Assembly: GCF_015694405.1 (NCBI RefSeq)
Contig: NZ_JADQDB010000002.1
Coordinates: forward strand, 248,001 to 312,000
DNA length: 64,000 bases
Reading direction: 5' to 3'
Source of the DNA: Pelagibacterium limicola
Lineage (GTDB): Bacteria; Pseudomonadota; Alphaproteobacteria; Rhizobiales; Devosiaceae
Part shown: positions 9,323 through 18,151 of the stretch, piece after piece
Position numbering within the stretch: the stretch's first letter is position 1
How the letters are laid out: every line of letters begins with the position of its first letter
Program-made: the position numbers and the translations under genes
The notes under the pieces: generated by a model
What the model was told of the DNA's origin: nothing
Seen by the model: only the letters and a program-made list of their open reading frames with translations
Databases searched by the model: none

Positions 9323-10438
9323 GCCTCCTCGCCCGTTTCCGCTCCGACGCGCTGTGCGAGGGAAGCTTCCATGAACTTGTCGAGATCGCCGTCGAGCACG
9401 TCCGAGGGCGCGGTGCTTTCAACCTGCGTGCGCAGGTCCTTGACGAGTTGATAGGGCTGCAAAACGTAGGAGCGAATCTGGTGTCCCCAGCCGATTTCCG
9501 TTTTGGAAGCCGCTTCTGCGTTCGCCGCTTCCTCCCGTTTTTGCAGTTCGAGTTCATAGAGGCGGGCGCGCAGCATGTCCCATGCTTGCGCCCGATTCTT
9601 GTGCTGGCTGCGCTCGTTCTGGCACTGAACGACGATTCCGGTGGGAATATGCGTGATACGGACAGCAGAATCCGTCGTATTGACATGCTGCCCACCGGCG
9701 CCTGAGGCTCGATAGGTATCGATGCGTACATCGGATTCGTTGACTTCGATATCGATCGACTCGTCGATCACGGGATAAACCCATACGCTCGAAAAACTCG
9801 TATGACGACGCGCCTGGCTGTCATATGGCGAAATGCGCACGAGGCGATGCACGCCGCTTTCGGTCTTGAGCCAGCCATAGGCGTTGTGGCCCTTGATGAG
9901 AATGGTCGCGCCTTTGATGCCCGCTTCTTCGCCCGCTGTGTACTCGTAAGTTTCGACCTTGAACCCGCGCCGCTCAGCCCAGCGCGTGTACATGCGGAAA
10001 AGCATCTGCGCCCAATCCTGGCTTTCGGTACCGCCGGCACCTGCATGGACTTCGAGGTAGCAATCGTTGCCATCGGCCTCGCCCGATAGCAGGGTTTCAA
10101 CCCGCATCCGCGCGGCCGTTTCCCGCAGCGTGGCGAGCGCAGCTTCGGCGTCCGCGACAATCTCGGCGTCGCCCTCGGCCTCGCCGAGTTCGATCAGTTC
10201 CACATTGTCCGAGATCCCCGATTCGAGCATCTTGACGCTGTCGATTGCAGCTTCGAGCGACTGGCGCTCGCGCATCACCTGCTGGGCGGCTTCAGGATCG
10301 TTCCAGAGGTCGCCCGATTCGGAGCGGGCGTTGAGGGCGTCTAGTCTTCGCTGGGCCGTATCCCAGTCAAAGATGCCTCCTCAGCAGGCTTATGGCCTGC
10401 TTGATTTGATCGACTGTCTTCTGCGTTTCCGCGCGCAT
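9319..10438 (-). CDS. prfB: peptide chain release factor 2, made by programmed +1 frameshift
   Basis: RF2, which recognises UGA and UAA stop codons. The zero frame starts at ATG 10438 ([15 protein letters not shown]) and reads 23 codons to an in-frame TGA at 10369-10367. A +1 shift at CTT-TGA joins the main frame (Asp from GAC at 10368), giving 372 residues. In that numbering the peptidyl-hydrolysis motif GGQ is at 248-250 ([12 protein letters not shown]), and the stop-codon recognition tripeptide is SPY at 203-205 rather than SPF. A conventional gene caller would report a 319-residue protein from 10278, missing the N-terminus. It lies 67 nt downstream of PBP1A, probably in one transcription unit. 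Confidence 0.96.
10366..10381 (-). promoter_or_regulatory. RF2 autoregulatory frameshift site
   Basis: On the minus strand AGGAGGCATCTTTGAC has the classical layout: an internal Shine-Dalgarno (AGGAGG), three spacer bases, the slippery CTT and the UGA stop with C after it. Low RF2 lets the ribosome pause at UGA and slip +1, so RF2 controls its own synthesis. Confidence 0.95.
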
Positions 10439-10505
10439 GAGCTATCCCTTGAAGCGTGAGGGTTTCGGCAGGTGCCTAAAGCAAAAGCCCCCGGCAATCA
10501 ACAGC

Positions 10506-12917
10506 CTACCAGAGCCCCCCGGTCCCCGTGAGGAACCCTTGCGTATTGGGATTCTGGATGTTGTCGAAGGCTGCCGAGTTGACCCCGATCACCGAGGTGA
10601 TGGAATTTGCTCCGGTCCCCGGTTTGAACGCTTCCCGCACGCCGCCGCCCGCGGAGGCGACGCCGGTGGCAGGGTCAATCCATTCGAGACGCATCCCGGC
10701 TGGCATGTTGAAAGGGGTGGCCGGTTCGCCGCGCAATGCGGCTTCCACGAAGTCCGCAAAGATCGGTGCCGCCAGTTCGCCACCGGTCGAGGACCGGCCC
10801 ATCGAGCGCGGGATGTCGTAGCCCACATAAACCCCAACGGCGAGTTCTGGCGTGAAACCCACGAACCAGGCGTCCTTGTAGTCATTGGTTGTGCCGGTCT
10901 TACCTGCGACAGGGCGATCGACGCGGCGAACGGCGCTTCCTGTGCCTCGCAGCACAACACCTTCCATCATTGACGTAATCTGGTAGGCGGTCATCGGGTC
11001 GAGAACCTGGGCACGATTATCGATGATGTAAGGTTCGCCCTGCCCCACCCACTCGGCTTGCGAACACCCGTCGCAGATGCGCTCGTCATGGCGGTAGACC
11101 GTATGCCCGTAGCGGTCCTGTATGCGATCGATGAGAGTCGGTGTGATCTTGCGGCCACCGTTGGCGATCGTCGCATACGCGGCCGTGAGGCGCAGCACCG
11201 TCGTCTCCCCCGAGCCCAGGGCCATGGCGAGCACAGGCATCATGTTGTCGTAAATGCCGAACAGGCGCGCATATTCCGCGATCATTGGCATTCCCAGGTC
11301 CTTGGCAAGGCGCACTGTCATGACGTTCCGAGAGAGCTCGATGCCCCGACGCAGTGTTTGGGGACCATAGAACCGCTGCGCGTAGTTCTCGGGACGCCAG
11401 ACCGAACCATCCGCATTGACGATTTCCAGCGGTGCATCGAGCACCACAGACGCCGGCGTATATCCGTTGTCGAGCGCAGCCGCATAAACGAAAGGCTTGA
11501 ACGAGGACCCCGGCTGCCGCATGGCCTGCGTCGCGCGATTGAACTGGCTCTCGGCGAAAGAAAATCCGCCGACCATCGCAAGAACCCGGCCCGTGCGTGG
11601 ATCCATCGCAACCAGCCCACCTTCGATTTCGGGAACCTGCCGCAAGGTGTAGATGCCTACCTTGCCTTCAACCGGCTCGACATAGACGACGTCGCCCACA
11701 TTCAAGACCTGACCCAATGGCCGATTGACCCATCCCACCTCAGCGCCAGGCAGCTGCGCTTCGATGCGGGCCGATTCGACTCGTCCATCGATATCGATGG
11801 CCGGTCTTAGGCCGATATGGGCGAGGTTGTTTTCCATGCGCAATACGACCGCAAGCTGCCATTCCGGCACGTCGCGCAGCGGTATGATCTGAGACAGGTG
11901 CAGACCCCAGTCGCCTTCTGTCTCGATGGTCGCCACGGCGCTACGGAACCCCCGCGCCTGATCGAAGCGAACGAGCCCGTCCATCAGCGCCTTTCGCGCC
12001 AGGGCCTGCAGGCGCGGGTCGAGCGAGGTACGCACCGACATGCCGCCGCCATAGAGCTGGTCCTCACCATAGAACGAGCCCAGTTGGCGCCGCACCTCTT
12101 CGGTGAAGTATTCGGCCGAATAAAGCTGCGAGCCGCCGCGACGCGGTATGACGTTGAGATTCTCGGCCTTGTAAGTCGCCGCTTCGGCAAAGCTTATGTA
12201 GCCATTCTCCGCCATTCGATCGAGAACCCAGTTCCGCCGCTCGATGGCGGCCCGCGGGTTCCGGAACGGGTGATAAAGCGATGGCCCTTTCGGCAAGGCG
12301 GCAAGATAGGCCGCCTCCGAATAGCTCAACTCATAAAGCGCCTTATCGAAATAATTGAGCGCCGCTGCGGCAACACCATAGGAATTGAGGCCCAGGAAAA
12401 TCTCGTTGAGGTAGAGCTCAAGTATCTTGTCCTTGGAAAAGGTATTCTCGATCCTCAGCGCAAGCAGGGCTTCCTTGATCTTGCGGTCCCATGTCTGCTC
12501 GGAGGTAAGGAGAAAGTTCTTGGCGACCTGTTGGGTAATCGTGGATGCCCCCACGAGGTTGCCACCACGCCCGGTCGCGATCTGCTCGATATTGTCGCGC
12601 GCCGCGCGGACGACGCCGGGAATGTCGATGCCGAAATGCGAGAAAAAGTCCTTGTCCTCGGCGGAGAGAAACGCCGCGATCACATGAGGCGGTATCGTTT
12701 CGATCGGCTGGAACAGCCGCCGTTCACGCGCAAATTCGGCCAACAGCGTACCGTCGGCCGCATGAACCCGAGTGGTGACGGGAGGCTGATAGTCCTTGAG
12801 GACCGTATAGTCAGGCAGGTCTTGCGTGGCAATGTAGACATATAGGCCTACGCCTACGAGCCCTGTGAGCCCGAAGAACACGCCAAAACCGAAGAGCCAG
12901 CCTAAAAGACGAAACAT
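10506..12917 (-). CDS. mrcA: penicillin-binding protein 1A
   Basis: An 803-residue bifunctional class A PBP that polymerises glycan strands and cross-links peptides at the outer face of the inner membrane. An N-terminal transmembrane helix (residues 5-30) is followed by the GT51 domain with catalytic Glu87 in EDKDFFSHFG. An OB-like insertion comes next (about 325-425), then the transpeptidase domain with SSFK (Ser471, Lys474), SRN at 529-531 and KTG at 673-675. All catalytic motifs are intact. ATG 12917 starts immediately before the membrane helix. It lies between the amidase and prfB on the same strand. Confidence 0.96.
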   Translation of the reverse strand: MFRLLGWLFGFGVFFGLTGLVGVGLYVYIATQDLPDYTVLKDYQPPVTTRVHAADGTLLAEFARERRLFQPIETIPPHVIAAFLSAEDKDFFSHFGIDIPGVVRAARDNIEQIATGRGGNLVGASTITQQVAKNFLLTSEQTWDRKIKEALLALRIENTFSKDKILELYLNEIFLGLNSYGVAAAALNYFDKALYELSYSEAAYLAALPKGPSLYHPFRNPRAAIERRNWVLDRMAENGYISFAEAATYKAENLNVIPRRGGSQLYSAEYFTEEVRRQLGSFYGEDQLYGGGMSVRTSLDPRLQALARKALMDGLVRFDQARGFRSAVATIETEGDWGLHLSQIIPLRDVPEWQLAVVLRMENNLAHIGLRPAIDIDGRVESARIEAQLPGAEVGWVNRPLGQVLNVGDVVYVEPVEGKVGIYTLRQVPEIEGGLVAMDPRTGRVLAMVGGFSFAESQFNRATQAMRQPGSSFKPFVYAAALDNGYTPASVVLDAPLEIVNADGSVWRPENYAQRFYGPQTLRRGIELSRNVMTVRLAKDLGMPMIAEYARLFGIYDNMMPVLAMALGSGETTVLRLTAAYATIANGGRKITPTLIDRIQDRYGHTVYRHDERICDGCSQAEWVGQGEPYIIDNRAQVLDPMTAYQITSMMEGVVLRGTGSAVRRVDRPVAGKTGTTNDYKDAWFVGFTPELAVGVYVGYDIPRSMGRSSTGGELAAPIFADFVEAALRGEPATPFNMPAGMRLEWIDPATGVASAGGGVREAFKPGTGANSITSVIGVNSAAFDNIQNPNTQGFLTGTGGLW

Positions 12918-13027
12918 GTTCCACTATTTTTCCGGGGCACGCGACCGCGCGCCGCCTGCATCGAATCATAACTACCAGACGAGGCCCAAATTGTGGACGG
13001 ATACGGCGAATTCGTGATGAGCGTGGC

Positions 13028-14260
13028 CTATCTCTCCTCGAAATAGATCGCCACCCCTCGCGCCAGCGCCGCCGCAACGCGGTCCAACCACGCTTCGGTG
13101 GTGAGATTGGCCCTATCGTCTGAATTCGAAAGAAAACCCAACTCGATCAGCACCGATGGCACCTCCGGCGCGTTGAGCACGAAAAAATCCGCCTGACGCA
13201 GCGGGAAACGCCGGAGCTGAACCGAAGGCTCGAGTTGTTCGATAAGCGCGCGGGCGGCCAGATAGGATTGGCGACGCGTTTCGCGCCCAAGAAAATCGAC
13301 GAGCACGTCGACCACGGCCGGATCGTCGGGCGGGTTGAAGCTGGCGACCAGTTCTACCCTGCTCTCGTTTTCCGCGAGTATCCTGTCGAGCGAACTCAGC
13401 ACGATATCGCCCCGCGTATAGATGCTCGCGCCGCGCACGTCTTCCTGGTCGAACGAATCCGCATGAAGGGAAATAAAGAGATCCGCTTGGTTCGTCCGCG
13501 CCAACGCCACCCGGTCGATCAGCGTGAGGAACGTGTCGGTTTCACGCGTCAGTGCCACGTCGAACTTGCCGGTCTCAACGAGAAGGCTCTGCAATTTCAG
13601 TGCAAAGGCCAGAACGATGTGCTTTTCCTCGAGCCCGGAGAATGACCGTGCCCCGCCATCGACACCGCCGTGTCCGGGATCGATGACCACCAGAGGTTTG
13701 ACCGCCGGCTCGGCGGAGGTGGTTTCTCCAGGCGCGGTCTCCTCGCCATCGAGCACCGCCACGGCGGGTTCTTCTACCGCTCCAGGAGTCTCCAGGACGC
13801 GGACATTGGCAGCGAAGTTTTCCGGGCTGTCTGGAATGAGGTCGATAACCAGGCGGGCCGGCTGATCCTCGAAGGCCTCCAGGATATAGGACTGCTGCAC
13901 CCGCGCCGGCTCGGCCAACGCCAGTTCGGCCCTCACGCGCTCGGGCCCGGCAGGGTCGACGCGGTAGTCCGATACGAGCCCCTCGCCTGCCACCTGACCT
14001 TCGGTCGATGTCGATTGCGCCCGCAACTCGACCACCAGACGGTTCGGATTCGCCAGCGTATAGACACCAAACTCGGTGGGATTGGTTATATCGAGAACCA
14101 GGCGCGCACGCGACGGCGTCGAGGTTACCCGCGAGTCGAGAACGGCGGGCAGCGCCTCGTCGCCGGCAGCCTCTACGGCATCCTGCGCGTGACCGGTCCA
14201 GACAGATCCGGCAATGATCGAGAACGCGAGAAACAGGGCCCGCAGCGGCGTAAGATTCAT
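13028..14260 (-). CDS. amiC: N-acetylmuramoyl-L-alanine amidase with AMIN domain (AmiC-like)
   Basis: A periplasmic zinc amidase of 410 residues that cleaves the MurNAc-L-Ala bond during cell separation. A signal peptide (MNLTPLRALFLAFSIIAGSVWTGHAQ) is followed by an AMIN domain (TSTPSRARLVLDITNPTEFGVYTL and onward) that targets septal peptidoglycan. The Amidase_3 domain contains VVIDPGHGGVDGGA (first zinc His), the Glu in GLEEKHIVL, FISLHADSF (second His) and the late Glu in SVLIELGFLSN. ATG 14260 is preferred over ATG 14272 because GGAG lies at the right distance. It lies upstream of PBP1A and is divergent from rne. Confidence 0.94.
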   Translation of the reverse strand: MNLTPLRALFLAFSIIAGSVWTGHAQDAVEAAGDEALPAVLDSRVTSTPSRARLVLDITNPTEFGVYTLANPNRLVVELRAQSTSTEGQVAGEGLVSDYRVDPAGPERVRAELALAEPARVQQSYILEAFEDQPARLVIDLIPDSPENFAANVRVLETPGAVEEPAVAVLDGEETAPGETTSAEPAVKPLVVIDPGHGGVDGGARSFSGLEEKHIVLAFALKLQSLLVETGKFDVALTRETDTFLTLIDRVALARTNQADLFISLHADSFDQEDVRGASIYTRGDIVLSSLDRILAENESRVELVASFNPPDDPAVVDVLVDFLGRETRRQSYLAARALIEQLEPSVQLRRFPLRQADFFVLNAPEVPSVLIELGFLSNSDDRANLTTEAWLDRVAAALARGVAIYFEER

Positions 14261-14860
14261 AGAGAACTCCATTTGCCGCGCACCTTATGTGATTCTTGGG
14301 CGATTTGAGGGCTGGCTTGCATAACCGGCTTTCAGCACCCATGTGGGCTTGGTCGTCCTGCCGGACATTGGCTATTGCCAATCGGCGGGAACACCCGTAA
14401 GGACTGTAATTGGGCGAGAATATCGTTTGCGGCGAAGCCGTTGCCTCAAGTCGGCCACTCCAAGGACGGCGGCAACTTCTCCCAATCGCGCGAGCCGATA
14501 GCGCCCTGAAGGATAAAGGCCCTCACGGGCCGAAGGTACATTCGGCATCGGATGTACCGGTTGCGCGGAAGTACACTCGCTTTTCAGGCAGTACCGCGCA
14601 GCATGAGTTTGAGCGGTATCGGGCATACTTTGTCCCTTTGCGGCTCTGAGGATGAGGTCGAATGGGCTATTTGCTGGCAACTTGCGACATCGCAGATTTG
14701 ATGTGCCGTAGCCCGCTGCTCTATGCCCCCTCGACCGAAACCCCAACATCCCCGGACGCGGCAAGCGTCCTCCCTCACCTGACATACGCCTCGCATGGCG
14801 CCGGCGCCCATCGTCACGATGGACGCGGCATCGGCGCGCGAGCGCGCGGAGTTTTCATAA
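14261..14860. other. 600-nt divergent intergenic region, rne leader
   Basis: I see no convincing gene on either strand. Small open frames exist but lack coding character and good ribosome sites. The segment must hold the amiC promoter on the left and the rne promoter and leader on the right. The leader has several GC-rich dyads. Long structured leaders let RNase E act on its own mRNA in other bacteria; autoregulation here is inference. Confidence 0.5.
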
Positions 14861-17395
14861 ATGCCTACAAAAAGAATGCTGGTGGATGCCACCCACCCGG
14901 AAGAAACGCGGATTGTCGTCACTAGCGGCAACAAACTTGAGGAATTCGATTTCGAATCCGCCGAACGGCGGCAATTAAGGGGAAATATCTACCTGGCGAA
15001 AGTGACGCGGGTGGAGCCCTCATTGCAGGCTGCGTTCGTCGAATACGGCGGTAACCGTCACGGTTTCCTTGCCTTTTCCGAAATCCATCCCGACTACTAC
15101 CAGATCCCCGTCGCCGACCGCGAAGCCCTCATGAAGGCCGAAGAAGAGGCAGAGGAAGAAGAAGCCGCGCTCGACGAGGTCGACTCCGACACCGAAACTG
15201 ACGAGGTCGAGGGTACCGACGAGGAGAACGGCGATGCCGGCGACGAACTCGACGCGCCCAAGGGCGAGAAGGTAAAGGTCGAACAGATCGGCGAAGGCGA
15301 CGCCCTCGAGGATCTTCAGGAACGTCCGCGCCGCAGCCAGCGTAAATACAAGATCCAGGAAGTCATCAAACGCCGCCAGGTGCTTTTGGTGCAGGTCGTC
15401 AAGGAAGAGCGTGGCAACAAAGGTGCCGCTCTTACCACTTATCTCTCGCTGGCAGGACGCTATTCGGTCCTTATGCCCAACACCGCGCGCGGCGGTGGCA
15501 TTTCGCGCAAGATCACCAGCGCGGCGGATCGCAAGCGGTTGAAGGAAATCGCCCACGAACTCGAAGTCCCCAAGGGCATGGGCGTGATCCTGCGCACGGC
15601 CGGCGCCTCGCGGACCAAGGCCGAGGTCAAGCGTGACTTCGAATACCTCATGCGCCTGTGGGAAAACGTCCGCACCCTGACGCTCGAATCGACCGCCCCT
15701 TGCCTCGTTTACGAGGAAGGCAGCCTGATCAAGCGCACGATCCGCGATCTCTACAACAAGGACATCAACGAAGTTCTCGTCGCTGGCGATGCAGCCTATC
15801 GCGAAGCCAAGGATTTCATGCGCATGATCATGCCGTCGCACACCAAGAATGTGCAGGCATATAAGGACGATGCACCGATTTTCTCGCGTTTCAATATAGA
15901 AACGCAACTCGACTCCATGTTCCACCCGCAGGTGACCCTCCCCTCCGGCGGCTACATCGTCATCAACCCCACCGAAGCGCTCGTTTCGATCGACGTGAAC
16001 TCGGGCCGCGCTACCCGCGAGCACAATATCGAGGATACCGCGCTCCAGACGAACCTCGAGGCCGCCGAGGAAATTGCCCGGCAGCTTCGCCTGCGCGACC
16101 TGGCAGGGCTGATCGTCATCGATTTCATCGACATGGAAGAGCGCCGCAACAACCGTTCGGTGGAAAAGAAGCTCAAGGATTGCCTCAAGAACGACCGCGC
16201 ACGCATTCAGGTTGGCCATATCAGCCATTTCGGGCTCATGGAGATGAGCCGCCAGCGGATGCGCTTCGGCGTTCTCGAGAGCTCGACCCACGTCTGTCCG
16301 ACCTGCGCGGGTACCGGGCTGGTGCGCTCCGTTTCCTCGGTTGCTCTGATGGTCATGCGCGCGATCGAGGATCACGTGCTGCGCAAACCGGGTCAATCGA
16401 TCAACGTCAACATGCCTGCAGATGTCGCGCTCTACATCCTCAACACCAAGCGCGAAACGCTCTTGGCGCTCGAAGCCAAATACGGGCTTTCGATCACCAT
16501 TTCGGCTCAGTCCGGGCTTGTCGGCGCCCAGTTCAACATCGAACGCGGCGAGACGCGTGCGCCGGTTTCGGCTGCAGCCGTTCAGCACATCCGCGCCGAT
16601 TCCGCGACGATCGAGGACTATGACGAGCCCGAGGTCGAAGTCGAGGTCGAAGAATCGGCCGAGGAAAGTGAAGAGGAATTCGAAGAAGCCGCGCAGCCTC
16701 AGCGCGATGGCAAGCGCCGTCGTCGGCGGCGGCGCGGGCGCGTTGCGGGTAATGGCGCGATTGGCGCCACTGAAATTGCAGCGCCCGATGCCGAAAGCGG
16801 CGACACCGAAGAGGAGCCGGGCCCGCAGGCCGCCGCAGAGGACGATGACGACCAGCCGCGCAAGCGCCGCCGACGCGGCCGCCGTGGTGGGCGTCGCAAC
16901 AAGCGCGGCCAGGACGGTATGGACATGGCCAACGAGGGTGCGTCAGCGGAAGCCCTCGCGATGGACGCTGTCGAAGGCCGCAGCCAGGAGGAAATCGAGG
17001 AGGCGCCTGCCGCCGACGCCGCCCCGGTAACCGAGGCGGAAGAAAAGCCCAAAAAGGCTCGCCGCCCGCGCAAGTCGGCAAAGGCGAAGGAAGAGGCAGC
17101 CGAGGCCGTCAGCGAAGCCGTCGCCGAAGAACCGGTCGCCCAAACCGAGGAAAAGCCGGTCAAAAAGACCCGCGCTCCCCGCAAAAAGAAGGCCGAAACT
17201 GCGGTCGCCGAGCCCGCAAGCGAGCCGGAATCTGCCTCCCCGGCAGAAGAACCGGCGGAGCAAGCGCCCGTGCGCTCGCGCAAAAAGGCCGTCCCCGCCG
17301 ACGAGATCGTTGTCTCCTCGACAGCGGAGCCGGAAGGTGAAGCGGAAAAGCCCAAGAGAGCTGGTTGGTGGCAGCGGCGGCTGGGATTAAGTTAG
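14861..17395 (+). CDS. rne: ribonuclease E
   Basis: An 844-residue single-strand endoribonuclease, scaffold of the RNA degradosome. The N-terminal half has an S1 domain (LRGNIYLAKVTRVEPSLQAAFVEYGGNRHGFLAF) interrupted by a long Glu/Asp-rich insertion (about residues 88-140), as is usual in alphaproteobacteria. The DNase I-like catalytic part includes LVSIDVNSGRATREHNIE and LIVIDFIDMEERRNNR, with the magnesium-binding Asp residues. The zinc-link CPTCAGTG joins subunits. From about residue 580 the protein is disordered and alternates acidic and Arg/Lys-rich blocks for RNA and partner binding. ATG 14861 has GGAG upstream. Confidence 0.96.
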   Translation: MPTKRMLVDATHPEETRIVVTSGNKLEEFDFESAERRQLRGNIYLAKVTRVEPSLQAAFVEYGGNRHGFLAFSEIHPDYYQIPVADREALMKAEEEAEEEEAALDEVDSDTETDEVEGTDEENGDAGDELDAPKGEKVKVEQIGEGDALEDLQERPRRSQRKYKIQEVIKRRQVLLVQVVKEERGNKGAALTTYLSLAGRYSVLMPNTARGGGISRKITSAADRKRLKEIAHELEVPKGMGVILRTAGASRTKAEVKRDFEYLMRLWENVRTLTLESTAPCLVYEEGSLIKRTIRDLYNKDINEVLVAGDAAYREAKDFMRMIMPSHTKNVQAYKDDAPIFSRFNIETQLDSMFHPQVTLPSGGYIVINPTEALVSIDVNSGRATREHNIEDTALQTNLEAAEEIARQLRLRDLAGLIVIDFIDMEERRNNRSVEKKLKDCLKNDRARIQVGHISHFGLMEMSRQRMRFGVLESSTHVCPTCAGTGLVRSVSSVALMVMRAIEDHVLRKPGQSINVNMPADVALYILNTKRETLLALEAKYGLSITISAQSGLVGAQFNIERGETRAPVSAAAVQHIRADSATIEDYDEPEVEVEVEESAEESEEEFEEAAQPQRDGKRRRRRRRGRVAGNGAIGATEIAAPDAESGDTEEEPGPQAAAEDDDDQPRKRRRRGRRGGRRNKRGQDGMDMANEGASAEALAMDAVEGRSQEEIEEAPAADAAPVTEAEEKPKKARRPRKSAKAKEEAAEAVSEAVAEEPVAQTEEKPVKKTRAPRKKKAETAVAEPASEPESASPAEEPAEQAPVRSRKKAVPADEIVVSSTAEPEGEAEKPKRAGWWQRRLGLS

Positions 17396-17406
17396 GCAAG
17401 TTTCAG

Positions 17407-17431
17407 GGGCGGCCTTCGGGCCGCCCTTTTT
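17407..17431 (+). terminator. Rho-independent terminator of rne
   Basis: Stem GGGCGGCC/GGCCGCCC closed by a stable TTCG tetraloop and followed by five T, 11 nt after the rne stop codon. Confidence 0.9.
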
Positions 17432-17479
17432 AGTTGTCTCCCACTTCAGCAGGATTTGCCTGTGCGCATCATGCAAGGT

Positions 17480-17641
17480 TTCGTATGATTTCAACAAGCG
17501 GCGCTCACCTATCACTGGAAAAAAGGCTCGGGCTTGAAGCCTTGGTGAGCCGGTGAAGGCAAAGGAAAAGGCAGCAGAGGCTGGGATTGGGCAACTAAGG
17601 TCTCAAATGCAAGCGCCCCGGCTGATCCCGGGGGCGTTTTT
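17480..17641 (+). ncRNA. candidate small RNA with its own terminator
   Basis: Between the rne terminator and the GNAT gene there is no open frame of note. There is a nested hairpin (outer GGCTC/GAGCC, inner GGC-TTGAA-GCC, near 17527-17554) and, at 17614-17641, a second plus-strand terminator-like stem CGCCCC/GGGGCG followed by TTTTT. Since rne is already terminated upstream, the second terminator suggests a separate transcript. I could not find a convincing promoter, so this is speculative. The last hairpin might instead end the convergent GNAT transcript, though its U-run faces the plus direction. Confidence 0.22.
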
Positions 17642-17644
17642 CGA

Positions 17645-18151
17645 TCAGGACCTGGTATACCGATAAACCAGATCGTCGGGATCCGTGCGCGGTGCCAGTG
17701 CATCGATCCACCCTCCGAGCCGTTCGGCCACAGCCGCAGACCGTCTATTGTTGCGGTCCATATAGCTCACCAGTGTTTCGATCCCCGCTTCGGCAAAAGC
17801 CCAATCCCGCAACGTCTCTGCCGCTTCGCTCGCATAGCCGGAACCTTCAAAGCCCTCGTACAACAGCCAGCCCAGTTCCTTTTCGGGAAACAGCGGCCCG
17901 TGATTGATTCCCACCTGCCCTACACACGTGCCCGTTGCGGCAAGCTCGATCATCAGCGCTCCATGTCCGTAAAGCGGCCACAGTGCAACGTCGTGGCAGA
18001 AGAGGCCCCATGCCCCGCGCAGGTCGAATGGACCACCCATCCCACTGGCGCGCGGCGAGGCCATGAGCGCAGCATATGCGGGGAAATCCTCGATCTTGGG
18101 CGGACGAAGAACCAGCCGTTCGGTCTGCAGCACCGGAATTTCCCGCCTCAT
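17645..18151 (-). CDS. GNAT family N-acetyltransferase (RimJ-like)
   Basis: 168 residues of the GNAT acetyltransferase_3 type, using acetyl-CoA. It begins with the typical IPVLQTERLVLRPPKIEDFPAYAALMASP. The acetyl-CoA-binding region is ELGWLLYEGFEGSGYASEAAETLRDWAF, where the usual (Q/R)-x-x-G-x-(G/A) loop is relaxed to EGSGYASEA. The end NNRRSAAVAERLGG is the family's late signature. The substrate is unknown. Its ATG overlaps the stop of the upstream aminotransferase gene by four bases (ATGA), so the two are translationally coupled. Confidence 0.87.
   Translation of the reverse strand: MRREIPVLQTERLVLRPPKIEDFPAYAALMASPRASGMGGPFDLRGAWGLFCHDVALWPLYGHGALMIELAATGTCVGQVGINHGPLFPEKELGWLLYEGFEGSGYASEAAETLRDWAFAEAGIETLVSYMDRNNRRSAAVAERLGGWIDALAPRTDPDDLVYRYTRS

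Noticed and set aside
9319-10278. prfB read as a shortened 319-residue RF2 starting at 10278
   Set aside because: A complete N-terminus with a classical frameshift site lies directly upstream; the short form is an annotation artefact, not a truncated gene.
14372-14785. Small open frames on both strands in the rne leader
   Set aside because: Low-complexity translations, no good start sites and no resemblance to known leader peptides.
15020-16588. A 522-codon open frame antisense to rne
   Set aside because: Same artefact of GC-rich coding sequence; rne motifs on the plus strand are decisive.
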